Origin: Megalonaias nervosa | Taxonomy: Eukaryota; Mollusca; Bivalvia; Unionida; Unionidae | NCBI GenBank assembly: GCA_016617855.1 | Contig: JAECUM010001162.1 | Coordinates: 1-64,000 of the forward strand | Reading direction: 5' to 3' | DNA length: 64,000 bases | Part shown: piece by piece, positions 1 through 11,942 of the stretch | Position numbering within the stretch: the stretch's first letter is position 1 | Layout: each line of letters starts with the position of its first letter | The notes under the pieces: model-generated | The model's input: only the letters and a program-made list of their open reading frames with translations | What the model was told of the DNA's origin: nothing | Database searches by the model: none | Position numbers and translations under genes: made by a program

Positions 1-549
1 CGACAAGTCTTTGTTAGTTCTGTAAAACTGAATTGATTTCGACTAAACACAATGCATCAGATACAGTAATATGCTTTAACAGGAATTTGTGATTTAATTT
101 GTAAATCAATTGGCAGTCACATTTAGTTGGCATAACTAAAATGGTAAGTTTGATTATGGAATATCTAAGCAGTTTTCAACTGGTGCTCATTTATACATAA
201 AATATGGGCAGCTCATTTTGTTTCAAATGCTTTAACTTTCTCAGTTTTAACTGAAATGATTCTTTTAACTTGAAAAAAGGATGTCTCCCTCCCTCCTTCT
301 GATATGCAAATGTATTACATTCAATTATGGTGCAAGTTGACCTAATTTAGGACAATAACAATGTTTATATTGAAAACAGGACAGTTTTATTCTGCGAGGT
401 TGAAAGCAAAGTCCAGTTATTCTATCTATTGATCTGACCCATGTTTTATTTTCTGTTTCCTTAACAACTCCATCAGTTTATATTAAGGTTGTAGCAATCA
501 CCCTAGTAAATGTGACCCAAAAAGGGGTTCAATACCACATACTGATTAG
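1..549. other. No recognised feature
   Basis: AT-rich sequence with no long open frame, array or recognisable mobile element. Confidence 0.5.
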
Positions 550-757
550 TACCATATATGCTCGCACACAGAAGTTGGATCCAAGTGCAAATTGCATAGA
601 TCGAAATCTGCTGCTGCAGATAATGCACATCTGGTTCTATGCAGTTTCTTTGGAGTAATCACTAGAGCAAAACACACAGACCCTGATCTGCTGGCACATT
701 ATGCAATAGCAGTTCAGGGTCTATGGTATTTGCCTTATAAGCAGGTATCTACGGTAC
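550..757. mobile_element. Hairpin MITE, copy 1
   Basis: A 208-bp element with related inverted ends: GTACCATATATGCTCGC on the left, and the complement of the right end reads GTACCGTAGATACCTGC. Inside are inner palindromes, GACCCTGATCTGCTGGC facing AGCAGTTCAGGGTC, separated by a short CACATTATGCAAT-type loop. The same layout recurs at six other places in the window. No coding capacity, so non-autonomous. Superfamily unknown. Confidence 0.7.
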
Positions 758-807
758 TGATGGGCAACAGAATTTTCATAAGCAGGGTGATTTCGTCCAA
801 GTCTGAA

Positions 808-955
808 GCTAACAATTTACATGTCTGTTTAAGCTAACAATTTACATGTCCCTTTTAGCTAACAACTGACATGTCCCTTTAAACTAACAATTGACATGTC
901 CATTTAAACTAATAATTCACATGTCCCTTGAAGCTAACAATTGGCATATCCCATT
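808..955. repeat. Short tandem array, about 27-bp unit
   Basis: About five to six imperfect copies of AGCTAACAATTTACATGTCC plus a CTTTA spacer. Drift between copies suggests an old array. Confidence 0.75.
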
Positions 956-1351
956 ATGAAACTTTTTGTCTAACAAATATATAACAATATTTTCAAGCAG
1001 GGAATGAAGCAACTGGAGCACAATAAGTCTATTTCAAAATTATTTTTCAATCAGAAAAAAAAAACCAACACTTTTGTAAGAATTCCTGTTCACTGCCACC
1101 AAATTAGCTCTGCAGTATAGAGTCTGGAGTCTGAAACTGATTAGAAAGTTCCCTGAAAATATAATGATCATGATGATAAATGGATACTTCTAAACACAAC
1201 GCACAAAGAGCAATATACAATTATCTCATTTACTGTAAACTTGTCACTTTGCAATTCTGTCATCGTCAATTGCAGACTTCAATTAAATTACCAAACTGGA
1301 GGAAAGTCACTGAAGAAAGAATAAACTGAAATGAAGTGGAAAGTAAATTCT

Positions 1352-1462
1352 GTACAACTTCAATACTTTACTGGTATATTTGGGATTCCGTACAATTTCA
1401 ATACTTTATTGGTATATTGGGAATTCTGTACAACTTCAATACCTTTATTGGTATATCTGGAA
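1352..1462. repeat. Short tandem array, about 40-bp unit
   Basis: Roughly 2.5 copies of a unit beginning TCTGTACAACTTCAATACTT and containing TTGGTATATTGGGAAT. Confidence 0.65.
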
Positions 1463-1723
1463 ATCTTTCATGTGAGCTTTGTAAAGTATAAAGTTCTTTT
1501 TCTAAAAGCATATCAACACATGAAAGGTTATCCTGTGATGCAGCAAATGGAGGAAAGTACCATGCTGACATGGCAGTAGAACCAGCCAGGAGTTGGGCAG
1601 TATTCAAACCTGCACCCTTGCTAGGCACTAAGCTACCATGACTCACCTGCATATAAAGACTTCAAAGTGAGTTTTTTTTTCAAACAGCATTTTTAAAAAA
1701 TACCTCTGAAGACAGTATTTCTT

Positions 1724-1977
1724 GGGGTCCTCGAGTGGCTGAGTGGTTTTAAGGCACTCACCGTTACGGATCACTGCCATCTCACCTCTGTCTGTGTGGG
1801 TTCGAGTCTTGGGCTCGACCAATGTGGATATGTGGGAAAGTTTGCCAGTAGCTTCTCGTGGGTCGGTGGTTCTTTCTGGGCTTTTCCCAGGTTCTTCATC
1901 CACCATTTATACTGGCCGCCATGTATAGCCTATCTTCTGCTGAAAAATGGCGTTAAACCCTACAACAACAACAAAAA
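1724..1977 (+). mobile_element. SINE family 1 (tRNA-derived), copy 1
   Basis: The tRNA-like head carries a box A (TGGCTGAGTGGTTTTAAGGC) and a box B (GGTTCGAGTCT), of the long-variable-arm Ser/Leu type. A body follows with CCAGTAGCTTCTCGTGGGTC and TGGCCGCCATGTATAGCCTA, then GAAAAATGGCGTTAAACCCT and a (CAA)n tail. Other copies at 15.6, 30.8, 45.2 and 47.4 kb show the same order, so the boundaries are reliable to a few bases. It depends on a LINE for mobility. No clear target duplication survives here. Confidence 0.88.
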
Positions 1978-2867
1978 CATTTCTCAGCTTAGTTTGATGA
2001 ATTATAAAAGTTTACTGAAATAAAGATCAGTTATTTCAATCAAAGGAACAAAAACTGACCTTAATTTCCATTGGCCAATAATATCCATCTACTTGATTTT
2101 ACATGCATGAAAATAAAATTGTATAAATGAATATAGGATAAAACTATTAACTTCACTTTGCTGTGTTGTTGTCAGGGTTTCTTTATTGCTGGTAAAATGT
2201 TAAGCATTTAAAAATAAAAATTGTCACATACAATCCTGAATTTGATTTTTCTTTTAGACAATGAAAGCGTAAAACAAGATGTAAGTCATGCCAAAGATCA
2301 AAGCACTGCTGAAAAACTTTGACATAAAACCTAAAAACACTTCAGTTGGTTGGCTGGTTGGGGGCTTGAAAACAACTAGAAAGATCGAATACTCAAGAAA
2401 TGAACTTTGTTGGAATTCATTTGGATTAAAAGAAAATTCTATTCATGTCAAGAACAATTTATGAATGATGTGATAAACATATATAGAAGCAAACCACTGT
2501 CAAAGATGGCCCCATCCATTATCTATAGCCAAGTCTGAGACATAAAAAATCCATTACCACTGCAAAGAATGCAAGTAGACAAGTTGATTGCCTATGATTT
2601 ATTAATGCCTCTCCTAAACTGTCACACAGTATTAAGAAGCTTACTCTTCTTCATCTAAAGCTTCGAGTGGGCTGGTTTCTATGGCACATCAACACTTTCA
2701 AGGTTATATCATACCATGCACACTCAGTCAAGTACCTTGCTGAATGACACACTTGAGCAGCACAAATGGTGGGAATCTATTTTGCACCATTACGTCCAAT
2801 ACCTTGACCAATGAGCCATTGTGGCTGAAGCTGTTTACTTGAGAAGCAACACTACTGTGCTGGGGCT
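1978..2867. other. No recognised feature
   Basis: AT-rich intron-like sequence; nothing coding. Degenerate precursors of the following 45-bp array become visible from about 2870. Confidence 0.45.
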
Positions 2868-3480
2868 TATTTCTACAATAAAGTGGGGATCAAAATGTGT
2901 TGAGGCATATCCTCTACTTTATAGAGTGAACAAATATCATAGTGTTTAAGCAAATCCTCTACTTAAATTGGGAAGGAAACCTCACTATGTTGAGGCATTT
3001 CTTCTAAACTGGGAAGAGACATTACTGTGTTTAAGCATATCCTCTAATTTAAATTAGGAATAAACATAACTGTGTTCAAGCATATACTTCAAATTGGAAA
3101 GAAACATCAGTGTATAAGCATATCCTCTACTTTAACTTGGGAAGAAATACCACTGCATTTAAGCATATCCACTACTTTAAATTGGGAAGAAACACCACTG
3201 CATTTAAGCATATCCACTACTTTAAATTGGGAAGAAATACCACTGCATTTAAGCATATCCACTACTTTAAATTGGGAAGAAACACCACTGCATTTAAGCA
3301 TATCCACTACTTTAAATTGGGAAGAAATACCACTGCATTTAAGCATATCCACTACTTTAAATTGGGGAGAAACACCACTTCATTTAAGCATATCCACTAC
3401 TTTAAATTGGGAAGAAACACCACTGCATTTAAGCATATCCACTACTTTAAATTGGAAAGAAACACCACTACATTTAAGTA
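2868..3480. repeat. 45-bp tandem array
   Basis: The unit starts AAGCATATCCACTACTTTAA and continues ATTGGGAAGAAACACCACTG then CATTT. About eight near-identical copies span 3125-3480, preceded by increasingly diverged copies back to about 2870. The 45-bp length is a multiple of three, so three frames stay open for 80-140 codons; these have no start context, splice signals or homology and are not genes. The ACC/TAC alternation in neighbouring units hints at a two-unit higher-order period. Confidence 0.95.
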
Positions 3481-3519
3481 AAGTATCATATTATATTTGC
3501 TAAAACTGCATCATCTCTT

Positions 3520-3688
3520 ATGAGTATAGTTTAACAGCAAGCAACATAGACCCTAATCTGCCAATGCATTATGTGAAAACAGATTAGGGTCTATGCTGCT
3601 GGTTCTACAAGATCTGCCTACATGTTACGTGAAAGCAAATCTGGGTCTGTGCAGTTTACTGTTAGACTTACAAGAGAGAACATACAGT
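3520..3688. mobile_element. Hairpin MITE, copy 2 (degraded)
   Basis: Contains CATAGACCCTAATCTGCC facing ACAGATTAGGGTCTATG, then a second half-hairpin with GCAAATCTGGGTCTGTGCAG. The end reads ACTTACAAGAGAGAACATAC, related to the TTATAAGCAAGTATATAC end of other copies. Confidence 0.65.
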
Positions 3689-3974
3689 AAAGAAACCGTC
3701 CATTGTCCTACTTTTATAAGGAATATTCAAACTGTCATATACACATTACTATAACAAAGTACTATCGAACTCTGTTACATACAGAGTACTGTAACAAAGT
3801 ACCATCTCTGCAGAACACAAATAAATATAAAAAGATTTTGAAGTGATCATATATAATTTGCTGTGCATGAACATTTGTCGGAACATCAAGGAAGAGTTAG
3901 TCTTCCCCAAGTGCTCTGTCAAACCTTTGCACACTGCCAAACAATGTATTATTAAATTATAATTATTACACTCT

Positions 3975-4920
3975 GTACATAAATACCAAATACCTAAAAT
4001 GAATGTAATGTGACACCAAATACCTATAATGAGTATAATTAAATACCAAATACCTATAATGAGGAGTGTGATTAAATACCAAATACCTATAATGAGGAGT
4101 GTGATTAAATACCAAATACCTGTAATGAGGAGTGTGATTAAATACCAAATACCTGTAATGAGGAGTGTGATTAAATACCCAATACCTATAATGTAATTAA
4201 ACACCAAATACCTATAATCAGGAGTGTAATTAAACACCAAATATCTGAGTATAATTAAATACCAAATACCTATAATAAGTGTAATTAAACACCAAATACC
4301 TATAATGAGTGTAATTAAACACCAAATACCTATAATGAAGAATGTAGTCAAATACCAAATACCTACAATGAGGAATGTAATTAAATACAAAATACTTATG
4401 AGTGTAATTAAATATGAAACACTTATAATGAGTTTAATTAAATACCAAATGCATATAAGGAGGGGTGTGATTAACTACCAATAAATACCAAATACCTATA
4501 ATGAGGGGTGCAATTAAATACCAAATACCTATAATGAGAAGCATAATTAAATACCAAATACCTATAATGAGGATTGTTATTAATTACCAAATACCTATGA
4601 TGAGGAGCATAATACCAAATACCTATAATGACTGTAATTAAATACCAAATAAATATAACAAGGATTGTAGTTAATTATCAAATATTTATAATGAGGATTG
4701 TAAATAAATACCAAATACCTACAATGAGGAGTATAATTAAATACCAAATACATACAATAAGGATTGTAATTCATTACCAAATACCTATAATAAGGAGCAC
4801 AATTAAACACCAAATACCTATAATGATTATAATTAAATACCAAATACCTATAATGAGGATTGTAATGAATTAACAAATACCTATAATAAGGAGTGTAATT
4901 AAATACCAAATGCCCACAAT
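3975..4920. repeat. 33-bp tandem array
   Basis: About 28 imperfect copies of ATTAAATACCAAATACCTAT followed by AATGAGGAGTGTG, with frequent partial deletions of the GAGGAGTGTG segment giving shorter variants. Open frames in the array are periodicity artefacts. Confidence 0.95.
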
Positions 4921-6105
4921 AAAGAGGGTTTTTAACATGAAATAATGATTGATCTCTTGGCAGTACGTGTCATTCTGATGTTTGAGTACAACAACCCATA
5001 ATGGCATGCATTAAAGCAGACTATCCACAAAAAATAATCCCAATGAGTTTAAGAATACATATAAAAGCATCTACCATTCTGTCCAACGAATACCTGACAG
5101 CATCCACATTATCTGAATGTGATTTAATTTTCAACTGAGACATTATGTGAACTCATCCTATGGTACTTTCCTCAGTGTTTTATATCGTAGTGTCTACACT
5201 TTAGCTGGATCTAAATCAGTTGACAGGGTTTATGAAGAAAGGTAATCCGACATAGTTTGTTGTTTCTCACAGTTGACAGGATATTAACCAATAAATGGCT
5301 CAGACACTGAAGCATATAATCTACATCACAGTGATCTACTCGTCTGAAACATACAAGTTTCATATCAGGATCAAATCCCTTTTACAGGAAATGTATAGGG
5401 TTAAAGGTCATAATCATAACACAAGATTTCATATTAATATGGTTAAAACCTTGCATATATCTCACATTAAACCATGTATTTTAATAGGATTCATTTTAGA
5501 GGATATTTAAGATTTATCATGATGACTCTTTATGTCATTATTTATAATTCAGGAAGATTCTGACCTTGACCTTTGACCTTTTACTAGTGAACTGTATTAC
5601 AGCAGTGGCAACTTGAAAAACATATTTAAAAACCTTATTAACTTTGATTATCAACCTGCAGCTGGTTAAAATGCCCCCCCCCCACTTTTACAGTTGAGAT
5701 GTTCAATTTTACGATACTGTAACAGTTTGTGTTATATCATTCCAATGACTTGCACATCCATGTTTGAGCCAGCTAATTCAAAAACAATGAGAAAACTTCA
5801 TTACATGACTAGACATTCATACCTTGTGTTAATTCACTTATATTTATTTTTAAAGAATCATTTTTGTTGCTTTTACATAACAAAATACAAAAGGTACAAA
5901 TGGAACATGGAGTTCAGAAAACGGTAGGTGTCGGTTGGTACTAGAGCTGGGTACCGTGAAAAAGTTTATACTGTGGTATTTCTCAACGTACTCTGCTACA
6001 TACCAAGTTATACCGAAACTATACAAAGGACCCAAAATTCAATGTTCTAGTTCAGAAGCCTGATGCCTTTTTGTTAAATTCCGTCTGTCAATAAGTGGAA
6101 AAATT
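4921..6105. other. No recognised feature
   Basis: Intron-like sequence with a C9 homopolymer near 5676. Nothing coding was recognised. Confidence 0.45.
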
Positions 6106-6275
6106 ATCTAGCAAAATAACACAATATTATACCCTTGACATAATTAGGAAAAATATTTAATATTTTAAAATACAAGAATAGAAAATATTATCTAGCAAAA
6201 TAACACCATATTATACCCTTGACATAATTAGGAAAAATATTTAATATCTTGAAATACAAGAATAGAAAATATTTT
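6106..6275. repeat. 83-bp direct tandem duplication
   Basis: Two adjacent copies of a segment containing TTATCTAGCAAAATAACACA and TACCCTTGACATAATTAGGA. They differ at only a few positions, so this is a recent local duplication. Confidence 0.9.
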
Positions 6276-6958
6276 ACCTCAGAAGAAAATTACAACATCC
6301 CTGCCCCCATAATTAAATGGCCAGTACCTTAAAGTAGCTGAATTTGCTATGTGTCTGTTAAATGTTGTAAAGCTGCAATCAAAACTTTGAGTAGGATGCC
6401 AACACTTGGGCAAGACATTTATCAGAGAGGAACGGTAAACATTAAACACAGTTACTCAACCAACAAGAAAATATTTAGAGGACATGAGAAATTATGTAGA
6501 GTTCAGGCAGAAAACAACTGCTGTCCAGATTATCATAGGATGATTCGCAGTCTTACAAAGGAATGCACATACTTAACACTTCCACATATGATAGAAATGA
6601 ACTTAAACATGATGTGTTTTTGTTCTGGGTGAGGAATTTAATCTGAAATTTTTTTGAAAGTTGGATTTTGCCCTACTCTGTTTCCCAGTTCATTTGGACA
6701 ACATGTGACAGGTTTCAAAGATGTGATTAAAGTATCATAATTATATGTCACCATTAATCTGTGACAGATGCAACCATTTTGTACAAAGGATATATCTGAA
6801 ATCTATTTTGTCATGAATATTTAAAAACAATGCTGTTAATATCATTATACTTGTAACAAAATTCATCGGGAATTTCTGTACATTCCTTACTGGTGGAACT
6901 ACCAGTGTATCGGTACAGTGAAAAAGTAATGTGGCATGTACCACCGGAAAAAATACCA

Positions 6959-7103
6959 CAGTAAACAGCTATATAAAAGACCACTCCTTCTGCCAAAAAA
7001 TAATGGTCTGTCAAGACAGGTGGTCTCTCAAGATAGGTCATAACAGTATATAACCAATAAATCTGTGCTAGGAGAACCTGGTCTCTCAAGACAGGTTTTA
7101 CTG
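6959..7103. mobile_element. Mariner-type MITE, short copy
   Basis: The left end CAGTAAAC...AAAAGACCACTCC pairs with the right end GGTCTCTCAAGACAGGTTTTACTG; the interior has TTCTGCCAAAAAATAATGGT, shared with the element at 10798-11282. TA follows the right end, as expected for Tc1/mariner-type target duplication; the left TA is mutated. Confidence 0.65.
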
Positions 7104-7111
7104 TAATACCA

Positions 7112-8829
7112 CATACCTCCAGCTGGTACTAAAAAGTACAACAAGAGGCAAAAGTACACCTGATATTTTTCACCTGGCTTACATAACTTAATCATTAACC
7201 ATTTCATTAATCATTTTAATGAAATATGGCAGTATCTGATTTGTGTGACCACCTGTCACTGACCAGCACAATTTCTTGCATGGATCAAACTTATTAAATA
7301 AATGCACTGTCAGAATAATTATCTCACACTCATATCAATGACTGCACTGAACAAACATGTAAACACCACCCACCTGTATTTAATCTTATACAACCATAAT
7401 GGTTGAGTTCAGTCTGCATTCCGCCAACCCAAGATGCATTTAGAAATGAAGGAAGAAGTGGAGTCTGGTTAACAGTTCATTAGATTCATAAAACTGTATG
7501 TCATGGCAATAAAACCAGACATGTACTTGTCACAAGTCACAAATGTGGTGCCGCAGTCATAAAATTTCCAATTAGACTGAACCATTCTGCCTTTAAAGGA
7601 CATGCAATAATGAATATATAGCTGAGTGCACTTAGAAAGAAAAAATTAACAAGTGAGTCATACTATTTGGCACATCTTCAATGGCTTAAAGATGTAAAAA
7701 AATTGTACTTTAATTATTTATGCTGCATTAAATCTAATTTTGCAGAACTTAACAAATTTTACAAATGCTCGTCCTAGATGAAACAATAAAGACATCTGTC
7801 TTCTGCAAGTGACAAAAGCCTAAAATATAGGTCAAACAAAGCGAATTTATAGGAAAAGAAAATACTGATGTATCCACAAACAGAAGACCCTTGAAAGGAC
7901 AGGTGCTCTACTGGCAAAATGAATTTATGGCCAAGTAGACATCCTAAGAAGACTGCTCATAATGCATGTGGCCTATTAAGACCTTGGCTTGTAAAGACAG
8001 CACTCGCTGTATTTTTCATGCTGACAATCCTTGTCATCAAGCCACGAATTTAACACATGTACATGTTCAATGTCAAATAGTGTTCTACATCTTCCAGTGA
8101 ATGTTTGACCTTAATCCTTTCCATTGTAAAGGTAGCATTCTCTTTGTTTTTTGCATGTCACATGCAAATGTCATTGAACCCTTTGATAAAGCTGTGAGTT
8201 TGATACTTGCTCAGTGCCAAGCAACAAAAGGTGGTTATCTGAAGTCTGTGATCATGCCATATATTTGACACATGTACAGTTGCATCCATTGACAGATTTC
8301 ACAGACTGCATGATCGAATAGCCCAAGCACAGCTTTTTCATAAGCACCCACATATGACAATGAAGCAGAGGAAATAGAGTCAGACGATTTTATGATAACC
8401 AGACAACGATTCACAATGACCAGATGACAAAAGCGAATTTCAGAACTTTATCCAAGAATGAGAATGAATTTTTGGACTTCATACTAGAGGACATTAGATA
8501 TTGACATTTATGGATATGAATCACAAAATGTAGACTTAACTTGCATCGTTCATTTATAAGATGTATGTAATTAACATATTAAGGGATACTGTGAAACAGA
8601 TCATTCTGAACTATTTTTATACAAGTATGTGACCTGTAATTGAATTTATGGATTTATCATATACTTGGATTGAAATTCAAGCATTATGGATTTTAATGGA
8701 CATAATTTGAACAAGTTGTAAATGGTCATTTGTGACATATTCCAATAATATAATTGTACTTTACATTGGGTTTGTCTTTATTTGTTCTATCTGTCCAGTT
8801 AGGCTTGTTTAACTTTCCGAAGTACAACT
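7112..8829. other. No recognised feature
   Basis: About 1.7 kb of AT-rich sequence without an array, a splice-flanked exon or an identifiable mobile element. Confidence 0.4.
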
Positions 8830-9045
8830 CTGATTCACTGACAAAAGTCAGCCCTTCAGACAGATCTGATTTGCAAAATATGCCTTGACTTATAGGAAGG
8901 TCAAAGAGAAATAGGCTTTAATAACTCTAAAAATGGGGGGGGGGAGTAGCAATAACACAGTTGTGCAAATAGATGGACGGACAACAGACAACAACCCATT
9001 CTAAAAGCTCTTCAGGTCTATGGCCAGTAGAGCTAAAAACTGCAT
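8830..9045 (+). mobile_element. End fragment of the GGCCAC interspersed family
   Basis: Contains GAGTAGCAATAACAC, GATGGACGGACAACAGAC and the terminal phrase CTATGGCCAGTAGAGCTAAAA. These recur in the same order near 22.0, 34.35 and 53.3 kb, marking the 3' end of a longer interspersed repeat. It includes a G10 run. Class unknown. Confidence 0.6.
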
Positions 9046-9710
9046 GATCCTACAATCATTGTGCATGTGAAGCTGACCAAAATACAATAATTTACCAAAG
9101 TGTGATGGATAGGCCAGTGGATGGATTAATAAAGACAACACTTTACCTTCTTTCCATGTTTATATTTTGGTTTGGCATAAAAGCATAAAAATTGGTATAA
9201 ATTTGCACTTTGTAATTTGTTAAACATCCAAATCAGCCAATCATTTCAAAATCATGTACTAGAAACTTTGCAATTAATTAATTAATTAATTAAATAATTA
9301 ACAATGAGAACAGTAGAATTGCAGTTCCTTCTACAACTGTCATGATGCTCATTCCTAAACATTTTTAAAGCTTGTACTTAAAATGCATGTACCAGTGTTT
9401 AACTGCACCTCTTCACAATAATGACCACATGGTGCCAATCAAAAGTAAAGTTCCAAAATTATAAAAAATGAATTACACAAAAACTTTAAGATTCAGCCAT
9501 CCAAATAAATGAAAACATCCAAATAAATGAAAACATCAATTACAGTATGACTAAAGGTACAATGAAACAAGTCTGCAAAATGTATGCAAAATAAAAAATG
9601 AAGTTAAAATATATAATTATCAAAATTCATTTCTTTGTTGCTTGAAAAGGTATATGGTTTCTAAACATGCTAAATATTGTATCCCAAATCAAATACTTTG
9701 ATTTTCACTC

Positions 9711-9860
9711 CCAATGGAAGCTCAGTTGGTGAAGCCCAACATCTGCAATACAAAAGTTGCATATCTGATACCACCAAGGCCATCCCTGATGAGTTCCTTC
9801 TGTTTGCCTTTGAAAAACACAATTAGCTTCCACTTCCTTAACATGATAACAGCAGCATGT
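9711..9860 (+). mobile_element. Possible tRNA-derived SINE (family 3), diverged
   Basis: AAGCTCAGTTGGTGAAGCCC resembles a tRNA box A, and CATATCTGATACCACC resembles a box B plus T-arm. The layout resembles the elements at 25.88-26.06 and 61.77-61.95 kb. Divergence is high and the boundaries are approximate. Confidence 0.4.
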
Positions 9861-10639
9861 TAAAATTGCTGTTAAATACCAACCTACAACATCAGTCCCT
9901 ATTTGATGATTTACAGGCTGATATTGATTAAATCTGAGTGATTACAAATGGGTTCAACAATCACATCTCAGGAAAATATCATGGTATTTCTCTCTTGATA
10001 AAAGCCCAGATGGCTGGCTTTAAAAATCAGTGTAAAAAAAAAAAAGGAGAGTTGGGGGCTACCACTCAACAAAACTTCAAGGCTTTCTTTTGGAAATATC
10101 TGCCAATATTTGGAAAAGTGGAGGATGGGCTTATAGAGGTTAATGGCAATTTAAGTACACATCAGAAACAACATTTTTTTCAAATTACTGAACTTGAAAG
10201 GTTGCATCAAAAAACTTCAAGTTTACTTGGGTGCAGAATATTTACATGCAACAGAACTGACCTTGATTGGAACTACAAAAACCTTGTAACAAAAACAAAA
10301 GCATAAATACACATGCATTAAGATAAAAAAAAAGTCTGCAGTCTGCACAAAATGTTCCCACAGCCCACAGACTATGCTTTGCACCCCTTGTAAATACCAA
10401 CATAGAGCATGCATAAAAATGCAAACTGGATAGCTCCATGTCTGCCATCCCATAATGTCACAAAAAATTAGAGGCTGTACTGTAATTTCCTCAGTATTTC
10501 AAGATAACATTATAAACCCTGGGATGCTGGTGCACTGTGAGATGGCAACTCTACATTTAGGTCATATACAGTAAGGTAGACATTATGCACAATAAAATAT
10601 GGTATATGAATCAATATGCATATAAAGCACATGTCTCAC
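9861..10639. other. Intron-like sequence after the third kinesin exon
   Basis: A 122-codon plus-strand frame (9938-10306) has no recognisable domain and no splice or Kozak support; I treat it as chance. Confidence 0.45.
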
Positions 10640-10777
10640 CCTGTTTGTCCTCTTCATACTGTTTTTCCATGGCCATGATGGCTTCTGATATAGGATCATT
10701 GCTGTATTCATTCATCATCAGTTCCTGTTGGGCAAAGTCGAAGTCGATTTTCTGTTCTGGCTCCATGGTATGGGGAC
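10640..10777 (-). CDS. KIF13: Kinesin-3 (KIF13-like) exon: post-FHA acidic/coiled-coil segment
   Basis: Minus-strand exon of 138 bp with acceptor TTTCAG (ending at 10778) and donor GTGAGA (from 10639 down). Its first two bases complete a Ser codon begun by the 17658-17767 exon. It encodes 46 residues including EPEQKIDFDFAQQELMM, SNDPISEAIMAMEKQYEEDK and a final Q, and leaves one base in phase 1. In KIF13 proteins the FHA domain is followed by a (Y/F)-(Y/F)AQ-E segment and then NDP...LE-Q-EEEKR leading into coiled coil; the match in position and pattern supports the assignment. The lysine-rich linker I recall between FHA and this segment in vertebrate KIF13 looks very short here. A MITE ends only 20 bp upstream of the acceptor. 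No further downstream exon was recognised. Confidence 0.85.
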
Positions 10778-10797
10778 CTGAAATACAAAACATAGTA

Positions 10798-11282
10798 CAG
10801 TAGAACCTGTCTTGAAAGACCAACCCTTATGTGTGTTTTTTAATGTAGCTTTAACAGTTTCAGTCATATCACTACAATGTCTGCAGTGTGGCATTTTATA
10901 GTGATTTCTAGCACTGGGGCATCATGCTGCAGACATGTCCCACCCAGTCACATTATCCTGACACCAGGCCGTCTAGTCTTAACACTAACCTTTTAATGCA
11001 AAGTGCCAAGCAAGGCAGCTGCTTATACCGTTCTCATTTATAAGTCTTTGATATGACTCGGCTGGGGTTCAAACCCGTGACTTATGGCATCTGAGGCGGA
11101 TGCTCTAACCACTTAAGATAACAGAGTGGTCACCAATCCTTCTGCCAAAAAAATAATGGTCTCTCAAGACAGGTCACAGCATATTATAATCAATTATAGT
11201 CAATTAATCTGTGTGTGGAGATCCTGGTCTCTCAAAACATGTGGTCTCTCATAATAGTGGTCTCTCAAAACAGGTTTTATTG
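10798..11282. mobile_element. Mariner-type MITE carrying a nested SINE
   Basis: The left end CAGTAGAACCTGTCTTGAAA (10798 on) is inverted relative to the right end CTCAAAACAGGTTTTATTG (to 11282), and both are flanked by TA (10796-10797, 11283-11284). TA duplication and a CAGTA end suit Tc1/mariner-type cut-and-paste elements. The interior is interrupted by a family 2 SINE at 10829-11131. The left end lies 20 bp upstream of the acceptor of the kinesin exon at 10640-10777. Confidence 0.8.
10829..11131 (-). mobile_element. SINE family 2 (tRNA-derived), copy 1
   Basis: On the minus strand a tRNA-like head with TGGTTAGAGCATCCGCCTC and GGGTTTGAACCC leads to a body containing GGATAATGTGACTGGGTGGG, CACTATAAAATGCCACACTG and ATATGACTGAAACTGTTAAA, ending at a short (CA)n tail. 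Flanks ACCAACCCTT (10819-10828) and ACCAATCCTT (11132-11141) are a 10-bp target duplication with one mismatch. It is nested in the MITE at 10798-11282. Confidence 0.88.
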
Positions 11283-11370
11283 TACTAGTCTGAATTTGGT
11301 TTCATATGAAGAAAACATTCAGTTATTTCAACAAAACAGGCTATGCAAAACAATACAGTACACACACAGT

Positions 11371-11942
11371 GGATTGACCAAGTTACATTTCTATTGGTGT
11401 AGAATAAGTATGTAGCTGAGTGTCATTCAGTGACAATTGTCATTTTAGCACTGGCTGCAATACATTCAACAAATGTAAATTACACTCAACTTCATAGACA
11501 GTGGAATTTACCAGACCAACATGTAGATTACATGTGGCTTATTAAGTTAATTATATTCCCACAAGGACTCACAGCAGATATGAACTTCAAGGGTTTCTCA
11601 TCCATGTCTAGCGCTACATAATACATTGTAACTTACACCTGACTAGACCTGTAACAAAGTGGACTAACCAAATTGCACTTATGTTAGTGTAAGAACAATC
11701 TGAGTGCAGTTCAGTGATAGGTAAGACATATTCTGGCACTCACTGTACTACACTCACCAGGTGTAAATTACACTCAACCTCACAGGCAATGTGGAATTTA
11801 CCTGGCCAATATGTAGATTTTCTTATTTGCTATATTATATCCCCTGCATGACTCATACCAGATGGGTACACCTAGGGTTTTAAATCAAAATCTAACTCCA
11901 CAGCACAGTGTGGCTTAGGTCTGACTCGATCTGTAACAACTG
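11371..11942. repeat. Ancient tandem duplication, about 285-bp unit
   Basis: Two adjacent diverged copies (11371-11660 and 11661-11941). Shared landmarks are GGA(T/C)T(G/A)ACCAA at the start, GTAAATTACACTCAAC in the middle, CAACATGTAGATT/CAATATGTAGATT and CCTGTAACAAAGTGGA/TCTGTAACAACTGGA at the end. No coding content was recognised. Confidence 0.8.

Noticed and set aside
3072..3503. A 143-codon repetitive frame in the 45-bp array
   Set aside because: Same periodicity artefact; a second plus frame and a minus frame are open too.
5939..7131. A 1.2 kb DNA transposon bounded by GAGCTGGGTACC-like and CAGCTGGTACTA-like ends
   Set aside because: The inverted match is too weak and no target duplication is visible.
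9938..10306. A 122-codon plus-strand frame as a small gene
   Set aside because: No recognisable domain, poor start context, and it is immediately beside an antisense exon.
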